From: Roseateles toxinivorans
GTDB lineage: Bacteria; Pseudomonadota; Gammaproteobacteria; Burkholderiales; Burkholderiaceae_C
Direction: 5' to 3'
Length of the DNA stretch: 64,000 bases
Assembly: GCA_945898095.1 (NCBI GenBank)
Contig: CAMDHE010000005.1
Location: 1 to 64,000, forward strand
The notes beneath the pieces are model-generated. The model was not told the origin of the DNA. It saw only the letters and a list, made by a program, of their open reading frames with translations, and made no database searches. Position numbers and translations under genes: made by a program. Positions 55,748 through 64,000 of this stretch are shown here, piece after piece; within the stretch, counting starts at the first letter, position 1; each line of letters starts with the position of its first letter.

Positions 55748-56662
55748 ATGATGGAAAATTCAACCAACGCGACCTTGCTGCAATCGTCGCTGACTTCGCT
55801 GCCCCTGATCGCCCGCGGCAAGGTGCGCGAGAACTATGCAGTTGGCGCTGATCGATTGTTGATGGTCGCGAGCGACCGCTTGTCGGCTTTCGACGTCATT
55901 CTGGGCGAGCCGATTCCCGGCAAAGGCGCGCTGCTGACGCAGATGGCCTTGTTCTGGTTCGACAAACTGCACGACATCGTGCCGAATCATCTGACCGGAG
56001 AAGACCCGCTGAGCGTGGTCAGCCCAACCGATCGGGTGCAGGTGCAGGACCGTTCGATGCTGGTGAAGCGGCTGACGCCGCTACCGGTCGAGGCGGTTGT
56101 ACGTGGTTATCTGGCCGGTAGCGGCTGGGCCGAATACCAGCGCCATGGTGAGGTTTGCGGCGTCAAGCTGCCTGCCGGACTGGTCAACGCCGCCAAACTG
56201 GCCGCACCGATCTTCACTCCGGCCACAAAGGCCGAGATGGGTGAGCATGACGAGAACATCTCGTTCGAGCGCATGGTCGAAATCATCGGCCAGGATCTGG
56301 CATCGCGCGTGCGCGATATCTCGATCCGGCTCTATCAACGCGCCGCTGATTTCGCCTTGACCAAAGGAATCATCATCGCCGATACCAAGTTCGAATTCGG
56401 CCTCGATGCGGCCGGCACCTTGACCTTGATGGACGAGGTGCTGACACCCGACTCATCGCGCTACTGGCCGGTGGAAAGTTATGCGCCAGGCAGCAACCCG
56501 CCGAGCTATGACAAGCAGTTCGTGCGCGACTGGCTCGAGCAGGCCGAAGTCGACGGCAAGCCCTGGGGCAAGACCGCGCCAGCGCCAGCAATGCCAGCCG
56601 AGGTGATCGAGAAGACTGCAGCCAAATACCGGGAAGCCTTGCAAAGACTCACCCTGCCATGA
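55748..56662 (+). CDS. purC: Phosphoribosylaminoimidazole-succinocarboxamide synthase
   Basis: A 304-residue purine biosynthesis enzyme (SAICAR synthetase). Motifs are [62 protein letters not shown] and the C-terminal [13 protein letters not shown]. This is the longer yeast-like form common in betaproteobacteria. Two adjacent ATGs (55748, 55751) could serve as start. Confidence 0.96.
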   Translation: MMENSTNATLLQSSLTSLPLIARGKVRENYAVGADRLLMVASDRLSAFDVILGEPIPGKGALLTQMALFWFDKLHDIVPNHLTGEDPLSVVSPTDRVQVQDRSMLVKRLTPLPVEAVVRGYLAGSGWAEYQRHGEVCGVKLPAGLVNAAKLAAPIFTPATKAEMGEHDENISFERMVEIIGQDLASRVRDISIRLYQRAADFALTKGIIIADTKFEFGLDAAGTLTLMDEVLTPDSSRYWPVESYAPGSNPPSYDKQFVRDWLEQAEVDGKPWGKTAPAPAMPAEVIEKTAAKYREALQRLTLP

Positions 56663-57753
56663 GCAGTCGCCTGCTACAGCGGCTCGACGCGGCGATTGCT
56701 GCTTCGCCGCCGTCCAGCAGGCTGGGTACTTTGACGGTGCAGCGTGCGCTGCTGCTGGCACGCCATGGCGAGATGGCGCGGGCCGGCGAGCAATTGCTCC
56801 AGGCGCAAGGCCTGGCGTTGCGCTACCCACAACCCGAACTCGGTGCCTGGCTGCATTTCGCTGCAGGTTTGTTCAGCTATTACACCGACTTCAGCAGCGC
56901 GGCCCAGCCCAGGATCGCGCGCGCTCAGGTCATCGCCCAGCAAGCGAAGCTGCCTGCGCTGGACGCAATCTGTGCGGCCTGGTTGGCGATGCTTGCTTAC
57001 CTCGATAACGACATCGCCGTTGCGGTCGGCCATGCCAGCTATTGCGACCGCCTTGCGGCCCCTGATGACCATGGCGCCCGCTACCGGCTTTGCACGACGC
57101 TGGGTCTGGCTCATCATCTGGCGGGTCAGAGTAGTTCGGCGCAAGGCTGGTATGCCGCTGCACGAGGCCATGCGCTGGCTGATGGCGACGACGCCGCGCT
57201 GTCAGCCTTGATGTTCAACATGGCGCAACTGCGCATGGTTCAGGCCAGGCATGATTCGCTTTCGAACCGGGCTTCCGGCAGCAAGGGGCTGCTGCTCGGC
57301 GCTGATTCGATTGCCCATTACGACGCGGCGGTGGGCGGTTCGGTAATGCCGGGCCTGACAGCCATCCTGAGGGCGCAGATTCTCACCGTCGAAGGCGATT
57401 TTGCCGCGGCAATGACGCTGTTCGAAAGCCACCTGCCGGCCGAACTGGTAGCCGGTCTGGCGCGTTATGGCTGCAGCCTGCTGGCTGACCTGGCTTGGTG
57501 CCGGGTCAACCAGGGGCAGCCTGAACTGGCGCTGCTGCAGGCGCTGGAGGCTGAAGCCGAGCTTGATCCGAAGGGTGATCTCGACGACCGCGCCGTCACT
57601 TTCAGCCGCTTGGCGCAGATTCATGCCGAGCTGGGCGATAAATCAACCGCGGCGCGGCATCAAGCGGCTGCCGACGCTGAATGGCAAGAGGTAGCTGCCC
57701 TCCAGGCGGACTGGGCGCAGGCTTTGCAACAAGCCGGGCTCAAGCCGCGCTGA
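56659..57753 (+). CDS. TPR-like helical protein of unknown function
   Basis: A 364-residue Ala/Leu-rich helical protein whose start overlaps the purC stop by 4 bases (ATGA). Repeating helix pairs of about 34-40 residues (for example [30 protein letters not shown]-type turns, [23 protein letters not shown]) suggest TPR repeats. No signal peptide and no catalytic motif. It ends 5 bases from the convergent thioredoxin-like gene. Coupling to purC may be only positional. Confidence 0.7.
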   Translation: MSSRLLQRLDAAIAASPPSSRLGTLTVQRALLLARHGEMARAGEQLLQAQGLALRYPQPELGAWLHFAAGLFSYYTDFSSAAQPRIARAQVIAQQAKLPALDAICAAWLAMLAYLDNDIAVAVGHASYCDRLAAPDDHGARYRLCTTLGLAHHLAGQSSSAQGWYAAARGHALADGDDAALSALMFNMAQLRMVQARHDSLSNRASGSKGLLLGADSIAHYDAAVGGSVMPGLTAILRAQILTVEGDFAAAMTLFESHLPAELVAGLARYGCSLLADLAWCRVNQGQPELALLQALEAEAELDPKGDLDDRAVTFSRLAQIHAELGDKSTAARHQAAADAEWQEVAALQADWAQALQQAGLKPR

Positions 57754-57757
57754 CCGA

Positions 57758-58711
57758 TCAGAACAAGGCCATGCTCAGCTTGCGGCGGTATTGGTCGAGC
57801 AGCGGGTCGTTCGGCGTCAAAATGGCGCGGCCGGCGATTTCGAGCGTGCCTTTGGCCTCGGCGGCTTGGGCTTTGGGTGCCGGTTTGGTCATCAGTTCGA
57901 GGATCGCCACATAGGTCTTGCGCGCCAGTTCGCCGTTCCAGGCCTTGTCGCGCATGATGATGTCGAGCAGCTCGTCCATCGCTGCAGTGAAATCCAGGCG
58001 CGCCAGATGGCTTTGCGCCAAGGCGAAACGGGAATCGAAGTCGCGCTTGTTGGCATTGATGGCCGAGCGCAGTTGGGCTTCATCCAGACCGGCAGCGGCA
58101 CGATCGCAGGCCGTCAGCCAATGGCCCAGGGCAGCAAAACGGGCATGCGGTGTGATCTTGTCGGCAGCCTGGGCAGCCACCGGGGCAAAAGCCGCTTGCG
58201 CTTGGGCCAGCAGACCCATTTCAAGCAGCGTGCGCACCAGGTCGAAGCGGGCCATCTCGTTGGCCGGGTCGGTCTCGACCGCCTGCTGCAAGCGTTCGAG
58301 TGCGGTTTCCACATCACCTTCGGCGAGCAGGACTTCGGCTTCGGCGACTTCCTCGGCCGCTTCCAGCGCCTCGCCGCTGGGCACATGTTTGTCGAGAAAT
58401 TCCCGGATCTGCGCTTCCGGTACGGCGCCGACAAAACCGTCGACCGGTTGGCCGCCTACGAACATCACGCAAAACGGAATGCTGCGAACGCCGAACATCT
58501 GGCTCAATTGGGCCGCAATCTCGGGCACGGCATCACTGTCGAGCTTGGCCAGGCGGAAGCGTCCGGCATAGGCGATTTCCAGCCTCTCGAGCATCGGGCC
58601 GAGCGTCCGGCAGGGGCCGCACCATGGCGCCCAGATGTCGAGCAGCACGGGCAGCTGCGACGAACCCTGGATCAGTTCGGATTCAAAATTTTGTAAGGTG
58701 ATGTCTATCAT
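57758..58711 (-). CDS. cnoX: Thioredoxin-TPR co-chaperone CnoX (YbbN)
   Basis: A 317-residue cytosolic protein with an N-terminal thioredoxin domain holding a full WCGPC site near residue 31 and a C-terminal TPR region (about 120-317; AEAEVLLAEGDVETALERLQQAVETDPAN). CnoX protects clients from oxidative aggregation and hands them to GroEL/DnaK; unlike the E. coli protein, this one keeps both active-site cysteines, so it may also act as a reductase. It is divergent from purE. Confidence 0.9.
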   Translation of the reverse strand: MIDITLQNFESELIQGSSQLPVLLDIWAPWCGPCRTLGPMLERLEIAYAGRFRLAKLDSDAVPEIAAQLSQMFGVRSIPFCVMFVGGQPVDGFVGAVPEAQIREFLDKHVPSGEALEAAEEVAEAEVLLAEGDVETALERLQQAVETDPANEMARFDLVRTLLEMGLLAQAQAAFAPVAAQAADKITPHARFAALGHWLTACDRAAAGLDEAQLRSAINANKRDFDSRFALAQSHLARLDFTAAMDELLDIIMRDKAWNGELARKTYVAILELMTKPAPKAQAAEAKGTLEIAGRAILTPNDPLLDQYRRKLSMALF

Positions 58712-58803
58712 GGCGGGTCAAGGCTTTCGGCAAATGGGCAAGGTAGTCGCTAGATGCTGGCGACCGCCTACAATTCAAGGTTCTTCAGCCTTTGGAGCGA
58801 GCC

Positions 58804-59316
58804 GTGCAGGACCTGCCAACGAACGTCTCACCCCTGGTCGGCGTGGTGATGGGATCCAGCAGTGACTGGGAGACCATGAAGCACGCAGCCGACATTCTCG
58901 CCCAGTTCGGGATTGCTTACGAAGCCAGGGTAGTCTCGGCGCATCGTATGCCTGACGATATGTTCGCTTATGCCGAAAATGCGGTCGGCCGCGGCCTTCA
59001 GGCGATCATCGCCGGCGCCGGAGGCGCTGCCCATTTGCCGGGCATGCTGGCAGCCAAAACGGTCGTGCCGGTGCTCGGCGTGCCGGTGGCCAGCCGCCAT
59101 CTGTCTGGCGTCGATTCCTTGCACTCGATCGTGCAGATGCCCAAAGGCATTCCGGTCGCCACCTTTGCCATTGGCAACGCCGGCGCGGCCAATGCGGCAT
59201 TGTTCGCGGTGGCGATGCTGGCCAACCATGACGAAGGCCTGCGCGAGCAGCTGCTGGCCTTCCGTCTGCGCCAGACCGAGGCGGCGCGTGCCATGAGCCA
59301 GGAACTGCTCGGATGA
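58804..59316 (+). CDS. purE: N5-carboxyaminoimidazole ribonucleotide mutase
   Basis: A 170-residue purine enzyme with [28 protein letters not shown] and [22 protein letters not shown] 58804 is preferred as start because GGAG lies 6 bases upstream; a TTG four codons earlier overlaps that site. The stop overlaps purK by 4 bases. Confidence 0.95.
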   Translation: MQDLPTNVSPLVGVVMGSSSDWETMKHAADILAQFGIAYEARVVSAHRMPDDMFAYAENAVGRGLQAIIAGAGGAAHLPGMLAAKTVVPVLGVPVASRHLSGVDSLHSIVQMPKGIPVATFAIGNAGAANAALFAVAMLANHDEGLREQLLAFRLRQTEAARAMSQELLG

Positions 59317-60473
59317 GCGAGATCCTGCTGCCGGGCGAAGCGACGCTGGGCGTGATCGGCGGCGGCCAACTCGGCCGCATGTTCGTCCATGCTGCGCAAT
59401 GCCTGGGCTATCGCACCCTGGTGCTCGACCCCGATGAAGCCAGTCCGGCCGGTGCGGTCGCACATGAGCAGATCTGCGCCGGCTATCTGGACCCGGCCGG
59501 GCTCGAGCAGATGGCCAGTCGCTGTGCCGCGGTCACGACTGAATTTGAAAATGTCCCGGCCCAAGCGCTTGAGCAGTTGGCGCGTTCGCGTCGGGTCGCT
59601 CCGGCAGCCGCTGCGGTGGCGATCTGCCAGGACCGGATCGCCGAGAAAGCGCATTTCGCCGCCAGTGGCGTGGCCTGCGCGCCCTATGCGGTGATCGCCA
59701 GCGCTGCCGATCTGCAGTCAGTCCCCGACCGCTTGCTGCCAGGCATTTTGAAAACCGCCCGCTTCGGCTATGACGGCAAGGGACAGATTAGGGTCAGCAG
59801 CCGTGCCGAACTGGCCATGGCCTGGGGCGAATTGAACAATGTGACCTGCGTGCTGGAGCAGATGCTGCCCTTGGCGCTCGAGTTGTCAGTGATCTCGGCG
59901 CGCGGTGCGGACGGGTCGCTCGTGCAATTCCCGGTGCAGCAGAACCTGCATATCGACGGCATTCTGGCCGTCACCCAGGTGCCGGCAGCCGATGTCAGCG
60001 ACGCGCTGCAAGCTCAGGCGCTGAGCGCGGCGGCACGCATCACCGAGTCGATGGACTATGTTGGCGTCCTCTGCGTCGAATTCTTCCTCTTGCAGGACGG
60101 CAGCCTGATCGTCAACGAAATGGCGCCGCGCCCGCACAATTCGGGTCATTACACGATCGATGCCTGCGATGTCTCGCAGTTCGAGTTGCAGGTACGCACG
60201 CTGGCCGGACTGCCGCTAACACCGCCGCGCTTGCATTCGCCGACCTTGATGCTGAACCTGCTCGGCGATCTGTGGTTCGACGCGGCAGGAACCCTGCGCA
60301 CACCGGCCTGGGATGCCTTGCTGGCATTGCCGGGCACACATCTGCATCTTTACGGCAAGGCCAGCCCGAGGTCTGGACGCAAGATGGGGCATCTGACGAT
60401 CACCGCGGCGACTGCAGGCCAGGCTGGCCAGATTGCGCTTAAGGCGGCCATGATTCTCGGCCTGTCCACCTGA
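59313..60473 (+). CDS. purK: N5-carboxyaminoimidazole ribonucleotide synthase
   Basis: A 386-residue ATP-grasp enzyme making N5-CAIR, the PurE substrate. The N-terminal [12 protein letters not shown], the CAPYAVI and GYDGKGQ motifs, and [19 protein letters not shown] are diagnostic. Translationally coupled to purE. Confidence 0.96.
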   Translation: MSEILLPGEATLGVIGGGQLGRMFVHAAQCLGYRTLVLDPDEASPAGAVAHEQICAGYLDPAGLEQMASRCAAVTTEFENVPAQALEQLARSRRVAPAAAAVAICQDRIAEKAHFAASGVACAPYAVIASAADLQSVPDRLLPGILKTARFGYDGKGQIRVSSRAELAMAWGELNNVTCVLEQMLPLALELSVISARGADGSLVQFPVQQNLHIDGILAVTQVPAADVSDALQAQALSAAARITESMDYVGVLCVEFFLLQDGSLIVNEMAPRPHNSGHYTIDACDVSQFELQVRTLAGLPLTPPRLHSPTLMLNLLGDLWFDAAGTLRTPAWDALLALPGTHLHLYGKASPRSGRKMGHLTITAATAGQAGQIALKAAMILGLST

Positions 60474-60479
60474 TTCGCG

Positions 60480-61454
60480 ATGCTTCTCGACGGCAATGAC
60501 CCCGACATGATCCAGCAGGCTGCAGCCCTGCTGGCGGGGGGACAGTTGGTGGCCTTTCCGACCGAAACAGTCTACGGGCTGGGTGCCCGCGCTGATGACG
60601 ACGCGGCGGTGGCGCGTATCTTCGCTGCCAAGGGCAGGCCACAGCAGCATCCCTTGATCGTTCATGTGCTCGACGCAGCCGATGCGGCGCAGTTTGCCAG
60701 CGCAATACCGCCGGCGGCACAGGCTTTGATGGCGGCTTTCTGGCCCGGGCCGCTGACCGTGATCGTGCCCCGCAGGCCAGGCGTCGCTACTGCCGCTGCC
60801 GGCGGGCAGGACAGCATCGGACTGCGTTGTCCTTCGCAGTCGGTGGCGCGGGCCTTGCTGGCAGCAGCCCGCGCTCTCGGTGTTGGCGGCGTAGCAGCGC
60901 CCAGCGCGAACCGCTTCGGGCATGTCAGCCCGACCCAGGCCGGCCATGTGGTCGAGGAGTTCGGGCCGGAATTGCTGGTTCTGGAAGGCGGCCCCTGCGA
61001 GTTGGGCATCGAGTCGAGCATCGTCGATTGCAGCCGCGCCAGCCCGGTGCTGTTGCGGCCAGGCGTGCTGACCCGAGCCCGGATCGAAGCGGTCTTGGGG
61101 CATAAATTGCTGGCCCCGGATGCGCAGGCGCCACGCGCTTCGGGTACCTTGGTCGCTCATTACGCACCGAAGGCAAGGGTGCGCTTGGTGAGTCGCCAAG
61201 AACTCGCCGAATGCCTGGTCCGACCCCTGCCTGCGGGCCTAGCGGTATATTCACGGTCGTTGCAGGTGTCAGGAAAATTTCTTTATCTGCAGATGCCTGA
61301 TGATGCGCTGGCGGCGGCGCATGATCTGTTTGCCGCATTGCGATGGTTCGATGCGGCGGGCGCGAGCGAGATCTGGATCGAATCGCCGCCGCAGAATTCC
61401 GACTGGGACGGGGTCAGGGATCGTTTGTCCCGAGCCGCCGCAGCGTTCGCCTGA
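60480..61454 (+). CDS. tsaC: L-threonylcarbamoyladenylate synthase, Sua5 type
   Basis: A 324-residue two-domain Sua5 protein making threonylcarbamoyl-AMP for the tRNA t6A modification. The YrdC domain (about 1-205) shows VAFPTETVYGLGARA, KGRPQQHPLIVHV, SIGLRCPSQ and APSANRFGHVSPT; a C-terminal Sua5 domain follows an SGTLVAHYAPKA linker. Six bases downstream of purK. The same pathway's tsaB lies 1 kb further on. Confidence 0.94.
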   Translation: MLLDGNDPDMIQQAAALLAGGQLVAFPTETVYGLGARADDDAAVARIFAAKGRPQQHPLIVHVLDAADAAQFASAIPPAAQALMAAFWPGPLTVIVPRRPGVATAAAGGQDSIGLRCPSQSVARALLAAARALGVGGVAAPSANRFGHVSPTQAGHVVEEFGPELLVLEGGPCELGIESSIVDCSRASPVLLRPGVLTRARIEAVLGHKLLAPDAQAPRASGTLVAHYAPKARVRLVSRQELAECLVRPLPAGLAVYSRSLQVSGKFLYLQMPDDALAAAHDLFAALRWFDAAGASEIWIESPPQNSDWDGVRDRLSRAAAAFA

Positions 61455-61478
61455 CAGTTTGATATGGATGGAGTGTTC

Positions 61479-62471
61479 ATGAAGAGTTTCAAGCATGGCG
61501 TGAGCCGAATTGGCCGCCATGGTCTGACCTTGCTGGCGGCCCTGGCTGCCTTGGCCGTCATTTCTGCCTGCGGCGGCAGCACGTCGCAGATCGAGCCGTT
61601 CGCCCCGACAAGGATCATCGCTTTTGGCGATGAGTCGAGCTTGATCACGGCCACTGGCAAGAAGTACACGGTCAATTCGCTCGATAGCACCACCGGGAAT
61701 CTCGATTGCGCGATCGGACCGATCTGGGTGCAATCGGTGGCATCGGTTTTCGGCCTGGTCTTTCCACAGTGCAACCCGAGCAACTATGCGACGCCGCAGG
61801 GGGTCATGTATGCCACAGCCGGCGCCAAGGTGGCTGATTTGCAGGCCAAGATAACAGCTCATTTCTCCAGCAGTACCTTCGGTCCGAAGGATCTGGTGAC
61901 CATCATGGTCGGAGCCAACGATGTCTTCGAGCTCTACGGGCAATATCCGGCGCAAAGCCAGAGCAACCTGCTTGCGGCGGCGCAAGCACGCGGCAAATTG
62001 CTGGGCCAGCAGGTCAACCGGATTGCCAATGCCAATGGTCGCGTGGTCGTGTCGACTCTGATCGATCTGGGCTTGACGCCGTTTGCGATCGCTGAAAAGG
62101 CCTTGTTTGTCGATACCGATCGGGCAGCTTTTCTGACTCAGTTGACTTCAACATTCAATATCGCGATGCGCCTCGAAATCATCAATGATGGGCGCTTGAT
62201 CGGCTTGGTTCTTGCCGACGAATCGGTGCAGGCCATCGTCAAATATCCGGCAGCCTTTGGCTTCGCCGACGTTACCAGTCCGGCATGCGTGAAGACCATT
62301 GCCATGCCTGACTGCACAAGTTTGACGCTGTTCAAGGACAGCGGCGGTGACGCGACCAAGGACGCCTCCGGCACCACCTGGCTGTGGGCGAACGATCGCT
62401 TGCTCGGCATTGCGGGTCAGGAGCGACTTGGTTTGTTGGCGCAGACCCGGGCCAAGAACAACCCGTTCTGA
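61479..62471 (+). CDS. SGNH/GDSL-family esterase-like lipoprotein
   Basis: A 330-residue envelope protein starting at ATG 61479 (GGAG 5 bases upstream). The lipoprotein signal ends VISAC-GGS. SGNH-family blocks are recognisable: IAFGDESS (block I, Ser follows an unusual Glu), a TAGAKVADLQ segment and IMVGANDVFELY (block III with GxND). A C-terminal catalytic D-x-x-H is less obvious (DGRLIG... WLWANDRLL); the usual final His is not clear, so activity is uncertain. Confidence 0.75.
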   Translation: MKSFKHGVSRIGRHGLTLLAALAALAVISACGGSTSQIEPFAPTRIIAFGDESSLITATGKKYTVNSLDSTTGNLDCAIGPIWVQSVASVFGLVFPQCNPSNYATPQGVMYATAGAKVADLQAKITAHFSSSTFGPKDLVTIMVGANDVFELYGQYPAQSQSNLLAAAQARGKLLGQQVNRIANANGRVVVSTLIDLGLTPFAIAEKALFVDTDRAAFLTQLTSTFNIAMRLEIINDGRLIGLVLADESVQAIVKYPAAFGFADVTSPACVKTIAMPDCTSLTLFKDSGGDATKDASGTTWLWANDRLLGIAGQERLGLLAQTRAKNNPF

Positions 62472-62493
62472 AGCTGCCGCTGATGAGTCCGCC

Positions 62494-63225
62494 ATGACGA
62501 TTCTGCTGGCCCTCGACAGTTCGACCGAAATCATGGCGCTATCGCTCAGCAGCCCGGGTGCGAGCCTGTATTTCGAGGCTGAAGGTGGATCCCAGGCTTC
62601 AGCCTTGATGGTGCCCGAGGCGCTGGCTTTGCTGACTCGTGCCGGCATCAGGCTGGCCGATGTCGACGCCATCGCTTTTGGTCGCGGGCCCGGCGCATTC
62701 ACCGGTCTGCGCACTGCCTGCGCGGTAGTGCAGGGGCTGGCTTTCGGGGCCGGTAAACCGGTCCTGGCAATTGACAGCTTGATGCTGGTGGCCGAGGACG
62801 CGAGACAGCAAGCCGCAGCAAGTGGTGAACCGTTGACCGGAACGATTTGGGTTGCCATGGACGCCCGTATCGGTGAAATCTATGCGGCGGCCTATGAATT
62901 CGAACAGGGGTTCTGGCAGACGCGAGTCATGCCAGGGCTATATCGCCCGGCCGAACTCTGCGAAAAATGGCAGTTGCCGGCAGCAGTCGCTGGATCGGCG
63001 CTGCTCGCATTCCCCGAGCAGCTCGGCAAGCCGCGGCGAAGTTGGCCAAATCAGGCCTCACGTGCCGCTGCGCTGGCCGTACTGGCCGGGCAGGCCTGGG
63101 CGCGCGGCGAAACCCTGGACGCAGCCGATGCGCTGCCGATTTACGTGCGTGACAAGGTGGCTCAGACTACCGCCGAGCGTCTGGCCGCGCGGCTCGACAA
63201 CTTGCGCATCGCGGCAGCGGCATGA
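62494..63225 (+). CDS. tsaB: tRNA threonylcarbamoyladenosine biosynthesis protein TsaB
   Basis: A 243-residue member of the t6A complex that partners TsaD. It has LLALDSSTEIMALSL at the start, DVDAIAFGRGPGAFTGLRTACAVVQGLAFG, and WVAMDARIGEIYAAAY. ATG 62494 is the natural family start. It overlaps rimI by 4 bases, the common tsaB-rimI arrangement. Confidence 0.95.
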   Translation: MTILLALDSSTEIMALSLSSPGASLYFEAEGGSQASALMVPEALALLTRAGIRLADVDAIAFGRGPGAFTGLRTACAVVQGLAFGAGKPVLAIDSLMLVAEDARQQAAASGEPLTGTIWVAMDARIGEIYAAAYEFEQGFWQTRVMPGLYRPAELCEKWQLPAAVAGSALLAFPEQLGKPRRSWPNQASRAAALAVLAGQAWARGETLDAADALPIYVRDKVAQTTAERLAARLDNLRIAAAA

Positions 63226-63695
63226 CCGATCCGCAGTCGGGTTTTCAGACAATGCAGGTCAGCGACCTGGCCGAGGTGCTGGCGATCGAGCAGGCCGCTT
63301 ACCCTGTGCCCTGGTCAAAGGGGAATTTCATCGATTCGCTGGCGGCCGGTTATCCAGCCTTGGTCCTGCGCGATCAAAAAGGTCTCATGCTCGGCTATCT
63401 GCTGGCGTTGAAAGGCCCGGACGAGATGCATCTGCTCAACCTTGCCTTGCTGCCCGAGCAACAAGGTCGGGGCCTGGCGCGGCTGATGCTTGACGAGCTG
63501 TGCCGCTTGTCGCGCCAGCATTGCTGCGATAGCCTCTGGCTGGAAGTCAGGCAAAGCAATCTGCGAGCACGCCGTTTTTATCAGCGCTATGGCTTTGAAG
63601 AAGTCGGCATGCGGCCGGCCTATTACCCGGTTTTGCAGGGCCAGCGCGAGGATGCCGTGCTGATGAATCTGACGCTGGCTGGAGACCCGGCATGA
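63222..63695 (+). CDS. rimI: Ribosomal protein S18-alanine N-acetyltransferase
   Basis: A 157-residue GNAT acetyltransferase. The acetyl-CoA site LLPEQQGRGLARLMLDEL and the C-terminal LRARRFYQRYGFEEVGMRPAYYP are diagnostic of RimI. Coupled to tsaB upstream and overlapping the uracil glycosylase start by 4 bases. Confidence 0.95.
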   Translation: MTDPQSGFQTMQVSDLAEVLAIEQAAYPVPWSKGNFIDSLAAGYPALVLRDQKGLMLGYLLALKGPDEMHLLNLALLPEQQGRGLARLMLDELCRLSRQHCCDSLWLEVRQSNLRARRFYQRYGFEEVGMRPAYYPVLQGQREDAVLMNLTLAGDPA

Positions 63696-64000
63696 GCTGG
63701 GATCAGCGCCAGCGTGCGATGCTCGCCGAGATGGGCTTGCGCGTCTGGGATTCACCCAGCGCAGCTGTAGCAGCAAGTCCGGAGCCTGTTGTCGCGACGG
63801 TGGTTCTGAAGCCGCCGGTGAAGCTCGAGCCGGTACTGCAAGAGCTGCAATCGGGTCCGCTGGACTGGGCTGGCCTGCAGCAAAGCGTTGCTTCCTGCCA
63901 GGCTTGTCCGCTGGGCGCCACGCGCAAGAACCCGGTCTTTGGCGTTGGCAGCCCCGGTGCGCATTGGCTGGTGGTCGGAGAAGCACCCGATGAGCAGGAG
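63692..64000 (+). CDS. Uracil-DNA glycosylase, family 4 type (truncated by window end)
   Basis: The first 103 residues of an Fe-S uracil-DNA glycosylase. After a low-complexity Pro/Val-rich leader come CQACPLG, two of the four cluster cysteines, and VVGEAPDEQE, the start of the uracil-binding motif. The gene runs off the window. tsaB-rimI-glycosylase is a recurring betaproteobacterial operon. Confidence 0.88.
   Translation, partial: MSWDQRQRAMLAEMGLRVWDSPSAAVAASPEPVVATVVLKPPVKLEPVLQELQSGPLDWAGLQQSVASCQACPLGATRKNPVFGVGSPGAHWLVVGEAPDEQE

Noticed and set aside
1-64000. tRNA, rRNA and riboswitches
   Set aside because: No cloverleaf-like segment with a T-arm and CCA end, no rRNA core sequence and no convincing riboswitch core (including upstream of thiL) was recognised by eye; a covariance-model scan would be decisive.

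Overview
This 64 kb window reads as a GC-rich betaproteobacterial chromosome, most likely Burkholderiales and in the Comamonadaceae/Rhodoferax direction. That placement is inferred from protein resemblance and gene order, not from a search. The supporting blocks are thiL-pgpA-pncC, yajC-secD-secF, smg-dprA facing def-fmt, pgk...pyk-fba-purC...purE-purK-sua5, and tsaB-rimI-uracil glycosylase. Coding density is high. I saw no tRNA, rRNA, CRISPR array or intact insertion sequence.

Layout. 0-8.3 kb: a hydroxyacid dehydrogenase, the thiL-pgpA-pncC operon, and a FixJ/FixL-type two-component pair divergent from the NADP-malic enzyme maeB. 8.4-11.3 kb: a secreted guanyl-specific RNase with a barstar inhibitor, a nitronate-monooxygenase-like flavoprotein and a tiny exported repeat protein. 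11.5-17.8 kb: uvrA, a SWIB-domain protein, a PF04020 membrane protein, the BepA-like protease and moaC. 18-22.2 kb: an accessory patch with a phage-type lysis pair (trimodular endolysin and 3TM holin), a RutR-like TetR regulator, thymidine kinase and two paralogous Cys-rich mini-proteins. 22.5-30.3 kb: a branched-chain amino acid ABC transporter without a binding protein, an AcoR-type sigma-54 activator, and its likely target, an aldehyde dehydrogenase with a DUF779 partner, behind a good -24/-12 promoter and an upstream palindrome. 30.4-43.4 kb: Sec subunits, DUF1631, smg, dprA, def, fmt, a beta-helix protein, azlCD and pgk.

44.1-52.6 kb holds the most striking system, a complete predicted extracellular electron transfer pathway lying between the glycolytic genes pgk and pyk. 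In order it encodes a small monoheme cytochrome with no Met in its mature chain, an inner-membrane protein joining nine c-heme motifs to a b-type membrane domain (CbcL-like), an outer-surface OmcA/MtrC-family decaheme lipoprotein, an MtrA/DmsE-family decaheme cytochrome and an MtrB/PioB-family porin. A possible FNR/Dnr-type site lies upstream. The predicted path is quinone pool, nonaheme/b protein, periplasmic monoheme cytochrome, MtrA-MtrB conduit, MtrC at the cell surface. No CymA-like protein is present here.

53-64 kb returns to housekeeping: pyk, fba, purC, a TPR-like protein, thioredoxin/CnoX, purE, purK, Sua5/TsaC, an SGNH lipoprotein, tsaB, rimI and the start of a family-4 type uracil-DNA glycosylase cut off by the window edge.
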